A DNA stretch of 64,000 nt, from positions 434,001 to 498,000 of the forward strand of contig NZ_LT960611.1 in assembly GCF_900233005.1 (NCBI RefSeq). The letters are read 5' to 3'. The position numbers and the translations under genes are program-made. Source of the stretch: Vibrio tapetis subsp. tapetis. Lineage in GTDB: Bacteria > Pseudomonadota > Gammaproteobacteria > Enterobacterales > Vibrionaceae. The notes beneath the pieces were generated by a model. That model saw nothing but the letters and a program-made list of their open reading frames with translations. It ran no database searches and had not been told where the DNA came from. Shown one piece after another: positions 60,988-64,000 of the stretch (position 1 is the first letter of the stretch; the number at the start of each line of letters is the position of its first letter).

Positions 60988-61017
60988 AGTAAAGCGTTAG
61001 TTTCCCAATGCCGGAGG

Positions 61018-61213
61018 TTAGCTCGTCGGAAATTTTTGCTTTTGATGTAGCACGCGCATGATACGGATGATGTCACCTTCAACCCAGTAGGAGATGATCA
61101 TCGAAATCTCTGGAATGATCAGTAGTCGCCCTCGTATTCCATCACGCTGACCCCCATAAAAACTCAAAGATCTTCTCGCGATTGTTCAGAGATTCCTCAT
61201 CCCACAAAATCAT
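61018..61213 (-). pseudogene. RelE/ParE-type toxin with internal deletion
   Basis: The N-terminus (MILWDEESLNNREKIFEFL) and C-terminus (RDGIRGRLLIIPEISMII...RIMRVLHQKQKF) match a Vibrio cassette toxin, but the middle (about 30 residues by family memory) is missing and the frames are offset by one near 61150-61157. The product cannot be a full toxin. It starts within the stop of the antitoxin frame, so it was a coupled pair. Confidence 0.82.
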
Positions 61214-61494
61214 TGAGTACCTCGATTACGGATTCTTGCTTTACGTTCTTCCATCTGAGGCCTAGCTGTTTCGTGGCTAACAAAAACGGCTTTACCTGAG
61301 TCATAGTTCTCAAATGCAAGGTTTATTTGTTCTGTTAATCAAGCATCATGCGATAATGTTTTTCTTTGTTGTTCAGCTAGTTGCTCAGTGAGTTCACGGC
61401 AAGCATCGCTAAGTGTTCGACCTTGGCTCTCAGCCATCTGCTGTGCTAGGCGTTTGGTCTCTTCATCAACACGAAATTGAATTTTAGTGTCCAT
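61210..61494 (-). pseudogene. RelB/DinJ-type antitoxin with in-frame opal codon
   Basis: 94 codons, MDTKIQFRVDEETKRLAQQMAESQGRTLSDACRELTEQL..., with TGA at 61339-61341 (codon 52) in the context HDA-stop-LTEQINLAFENYDSGKAVFVSHETA. The family reads DAWLTEQ, so TGG-to-TGA is the simplest origin. The DNA-binding N-terminus could still be made. With the toxin deleted, the pair is a dead cassette. Confidence 0.85.
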
Positions 61495-61554
61495 GACATA
61501 TTCCTTTTAGATGTGTGTGTACAAATGTTAGCACTACGCTTTGAGTCGGGTAAC

Positions 61555-61672
61555 TAACAATCGCTTCAAGTTGATTCGCAACGCGTGGCATTTTTGGTTC
61601 AAATTGGTTTAGTGTTTACGGTGCAATGCAGGAAGTCCGCTTTCGTTGCTCACAACTGAGGCGAGCGTTAGC
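61555..61672 (+). repeat. attC site 3
   Basis: TAACAATCGCTTCAAGTTG ... GAGGCGAGCGTTAGC, nearly identical in its interior to the site at 59553. The crossover G|TTAG lies at 61667. It is the attC of the decayed toxin-antitoxin cassette. Confidence 0.9.
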
Positions 61673-61771
61673 TCTCTTGTGAAATTAGTCGCATTTTCTC
61701 TAAGTTCAAATATGTCAATAGAATAGTCATATATTATCGTCTGATTCAATGACAACAATGGAGGATGATAA

Positions 61772-62299
61772 ATGACTAATTTTGTAAAACAATTAAAATA
61801 TGAACTACCAAAGTCTAATACGGAAGCACTGTTTAAGCTTGCATCTGTGTTAGATATTCCAAAGCATCATATCCAAGGTGATCATCTGTTGATTGCACAG
61901 TCGATGGCTGGAACAATACTTTATCGAAGCTTAGATAATCAGTCAAAACAGCAGGTTATGCGATTGATTTCGAGGCTTTCATCTGGTCATTTAAAAAGTA
62001 GACTAATAACAAAATGTACTGATGTGTTAGTTAATCCGCAATGGGGTGAGTGGTCTTTAACTACTAGTGAACTAAAGGAAGTATTACAGCTCCATAATGA
62101 TTTTAATCGATGGTCAAGTCTTCTGGGTGCTAATCCAGGAGCATATGGAGTTGGTGGATCAGCTTGGAGTATTGTTAAGCAAGGTGCAAGTACTGGAAAC
62201 GTAGTCGTTCTTATCGTATCAATCGCTTTAATAGGTATCCATGAGTTTTCTTATAAAGAAACACAAAAATATGCACGTGAATTGGAACGGAGGAAGTAA
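61772..62299 (+). CDS. Cassette protein of unknown function, 175 residues
   Basis: Not recognised. The N-terminal 110 residues are soluble and helical (MTNFVKQLKYELPKSNTEALFKLASVL), followed by a glycine-rich linker (ANPGAYGVGGSAWSIVKQGAST), one hydrophobic segment (NVVVLIVSIALIGI) and a basic tail (ELERRK). GGAGG lies nine bases before the ATG. It is first of two genes in one cassette, both on the plus strand. Confidence 0.75.
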   Translation: MTNFVKQLKYELPKSNTEALFKLASVLDIPKHHIQGDHLLIAQSMAGTILYRSLDNQSKQQVMRLISRLSSGHLKSRLITKCTDVLVNPQWGEWSLTTSELKEVLQLHNDFNRWSSLLGANPGAYGVGGSAWSIVKQGASTGNVVVLIVSIALIGIHEFSYKETQKYARELERRK

Positions 62300-62302
62300 T
62301 CC

Positions 62303-62638
62303 ATGAGGTTGAGCTTCTCCTATTTGCTGTTTTACTGCGTACTAATCGTTGCCGGAATTTATATAAATGACTTCTTTTCGATCAAACCATTATATGCAAA
62401 TAATCTACTGGTGTTAGTTGTTAGCGCGTTTGTTGCGAGTAGAATCTCTGGTGTTGAGAGAGGGTTATCAAAAGAGAAATATATTCTAAGTGTCATATCT
62501 GGGCTTTCTTATTCAATAACATCATATTTAATCGTAGAGCTAAGTTCATTAACATCAATTACTGCCCTAGAGTTTGCAAGTGCTTTGCTGGTTGCTTCAC
62601 TTTCAATCATTTTGCTTTCTCGGTTTAATATGATTTGA
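62303..62638 (+). CDS. Cassette membrane protein, 111 residues
   Basis: Four hydrophobic segments (LLFYCVLIVAGIYI, LLVLVVSAFVASRI, YILSVISGLSYSITSYLIV, FASALLVASLSIILLS). It starts three bases after the stop of the previous gene and shares a GGAGG site near 62290, so the two are cotranslated. Function unknown; the pairing resembles toxin-immunity or transporter partner arrangements, which is inference. Confidence 0.72.
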   Translation: MRLSFSYLLFYCVLIVAGIYINDFFSIKPLYANNLLVLVVSAFVASRISGVERGLSKEKYILSVISGLSYSITSYLIVELSSLTSITALEFASALLVASLSIILLSRFNMI

Positions 62639-62650
62639 ATGCGAGAAAGC

Positions 62651-62750
62651 TAATAAGGCAATCAAGGTGACGTGTTACACTCGGCATTTTGGGTATGAAG
62701 TTCGGGCGCCTTGTTAGCTCAGTAGGGCGCACCTTATCGCAGGCGTTAAA
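62651..62750 (+). repeat. attC site 4
   Basis: TAATAAGGCAATCAAGG ... CGCAGGCGTTAAATG, with GGGCGCC/GGGCGCAC in the middle. The crossover is at 62745. The interior is unlike sites 2 and 3, so the cassette came from a different attC family. Confidence 0.7.
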
Positions 62751-63001
62751 TGGCTCGCGTATTACGCAGTTAACCTTATATATTTTAATTGGTGTACGTT
62801 GTTATTATTTATTTCCACTTTCAAAAGTTGAAGTCAGTGAGTAATCAAAAGCGTACTGCATTTTTGTGAACAATAAGCTTTCAACTCGATGTGCAATAGT
62901 TAAGCTGGATAGCAACGTGTGCCATTTTTGGTTCAAATCAGTTTGGTGTTTACGGTGCAATGCAGAAAATTCGATTTCATTGCTTGCAATTTAAGCTAGC
63001 G
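62751..63001 (+). other. Cassette without a recognisable gene
   Basis: About 250 bases between two attC sites with no supported reading frame. It may be a non-coding cassette or a remnant. Confidence 0.5.
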
Positions 63002-63006
63002 TTAGG
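62869..63006 (+). repeat. attC site 5, with extra bases in the left arm
   Basis: The right part CAACGTGTGCCATTTTTGG ... TTTAAGCTAGCGTTAGGC is a normal attC. The left arm (TAAGCTTTCAACTCGATGTGCAA) is separated from it by about 16 extra bases (TAGTTAAGCTGGATAG). The crossover is at 63001. Confidence 0.65.
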
Positions 63007-63024
63007 CCTCTCAAGGAAATACAT

Positions 63025-63327
63025 ATGTCACTTTGGGTCTTAGTTCCTATTTCATTTATTCACATTACAGTCGGAGGAGCGATTGGTTTTTGGTTGCTTT
63101 TTTTGGGTTGTGCAGACCGTGGTGTTACGGTTTCCAAGCTCACTAATGATATTTGTGTAGCTTTGTGGTTTGCATATAGTGCCTCGTTAGTCTTAAGCGT
63201 TGTCTTAATTGCTTATTTTTACCTTACAGGAAGTCAATCTTCATACTATTGGTGGTACGCAATGCCTTGGATTTTTTTGGTGGTGCTTATTGTTTACTGG
63301 AGAGTGTCGACTTTCAAGTTAGCCTAA
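63025..63327 (+). CDS. Small three-helix membrane protein in a cassette
   Basis: 100 residues with three hydrophobic segments (IHITVGGAIGFWLLFLG, FAYSASLVLSVVLIAYFYL, WIFLVVLIVYW). AAGGAAA sits five bases before the ATG. The stop lies in the next attC. Function unknown. Confidence 0.72.
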   Translation: MSLWVLVPISFIHITVGGAIGFWLLFLGCADRGVTVSKLTNDICVALWFAYSASLVLSVVLIAYFYLTGSQSSYYWWYAMPWIFLVVLIVYWRVSTFKLA

Positions 63328-63465
63328 TAAATGGCTCAAACAGACAGCTAATGTATTGCATTTTTAGTTTGGTGAGTTTGGTGAGTTTGGTGATTACGTG
63401 GCTTTGCTTGAGTTTCGCGGTACTTAGCTGCTATATAGTTAGCTGCTATATAGCAAAGCGTTATA
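63325..63465 (+). repeat. attC site 6 with internal duplications
   Basis: TAATAAATGGCTCAAACAG ... TATATAGCAAAGCGTTATAATTC, crossover at 63460. Inside, TTTGGTGAG is tandemly repeated near 63370, and a 15-base unit TTAGCTGCTATATAG is duplicated near 63424-63453. Confidence 0.7.
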
Positions 63466-63689
63466 ATTCAGTAACAAGCACGGGGAAAAATGAACAAGGA
63501 ACCGTTGGCAAAAGAAATCTACAACATTTCGAATATTTGAAGTGAATTTTGACTTCGCTCTGGTATCTCTGCCACAGAGTCATTAGATATCCATCCTTAC
63601 ATGCTATCGAGGTGACGTAAGGTGTATCGTGAAGGGATTATTGTGGGAGATAAGCGCAAGAAAAGCCATTACCTAAGTCAAGGTCGGAA

Positions 63690-64000
63690 TCTAGTCGAAT
63701 TGCAGAGCTTGAGCGTAAAAATGAACCGCTGAAGCTGGAGGATGATTTGCTAAAAAAAGTGGCAACGATTCGCGGCTGAAGAAAATCGACGAAATTTGGA
63801 TTCATAGCGAAGTATAAAACCCACCTCCCAATCGTATTGATGTGTAAATCCTCAACTGTTTCTAGATCTGGTTATTACGCTTGGAATCGTAGGGATACTA
63901 GTCATTACTAATGATCTCAAAAAGAGTTGCTCATCAATATCCAGAGGGCATTCGACGAGAGCAAGGGGAATATATGGGAGCCAGTGAGTACATGCAGATC
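63690..64000 (+). pseudogene. IS3-family transposase remnant, runs off the window
   Basis: Pieces in different frames: SRIAELERKNEPLKLEDDLLKK and KWQRFAAEENRRNLDS (orfA end), FGFIAKYKTHLPIVLMCKSS and VSRSGYYAW (orfB start), then LLINIQRAFDESKG and IYGSQ-stop-VHAD. The expected order of an IS3/IS150 element is kept, with extra bases (seven A at 63751) and a stop breaking the frame. Not functional as read. Confidence 0.7.

Noticed and set aside
57857..61341. Stop-codon reassignment to explain Trp to TAG and Trp to TGA
   Set aside because: Many other genes in the window use TAG and TGA as normal stops, so two separate mutations are simpler.
63249..63545. 98-residue plus-strand frame overlapping the membrane-protein gene and attC site 6
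   Set aside because: The frame is generated by repeats in the attC and has no ribosome site.

Overview
The window looks like one chromosomal contig of a Vibrio or close relative (Vibrionaceae). The evidence is the gene order thrS-infC-rpmI-rplT followed at once by a convergent integron integrase of the Vibrio IntIA type and an array of attC-bearing cassettes. Many proteins also match families typical of Vibrio (DUF3334, DUF3392, DUF3581, DUF2797, long-form PurC). All assignments come from reading the sequence; no database was searched.

Layout. 1-2648 is gyrA, cut by the window start. 2697-4787 is a group II intron placed directly behind the gyrA terminator. 4935-10301 holds a TPR protein, then cydC/cydD and trxB on the minus strand. 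10462-20000 holds a conserved hypothetical, a 2OG-Fe dioxygenase plus PLP-enzyme pair, a DUF2797 protein, a frameshifted diguanylate cyclase, sanA with a DUF3392 gene, and maeA. 20264-26106 holds an HrpB-like helicase, pldA, an unknown gene, purC with a PurR box, and sulA with a perfect LexA box. 26357-32712 is a yhf-type operon (yhfZ, yhfY, php, yhfU, yhfT, yhfX, yhfW) in a rearranged order and without yhfS. 32965-39580 holds small conserved genes and ydiJ. 39662-41751 is a second, nearly identical copy of the intron, again behind a terminator. 41868-44974 holds a GNAT, an isoprenylcysteine-methyltransferase-like protein, a GGDEF protein and a DUF3581 protein.

45160-53415 is the histidine utilisation locus (hutH, hutU, hutG, hutI, hutC). 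hutG is split by an IS1182-like element, and removing the element restores the hutG frame exactly. The transposase of that element is itself frameshifted. yqfB, thrS, infC (AUU start), rpmI and rplT follow.

57365-64000 is the start of a chromosomal superintegron. The integrase gene has an in-frame amber codon where the family has Trp. Beyond it lie a putative attI, a reversed RelE-type toxin-antitoxin cassette, an IS10-like element that cuts an attC, a decayed toxin-antitoxin cassette, a two-gene cassette of unknown function, a non-coding cassette, a small membrane-protein cassette and an IS3-family remnant at the window edge.

Taken together, ordinary housekeeping operons alternate with points of mobile-element activity. 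Several lesions (intI, hutG, an antitoxin, a toxin, a diguanylate cyclase, two transposases) suggest ongoing gene decay. The most unusual items are the paired terminator-targeting introns, the amber integrase, the scarless hutG insertion, the dioxygenase/PLP pair and the two-gene cassette.
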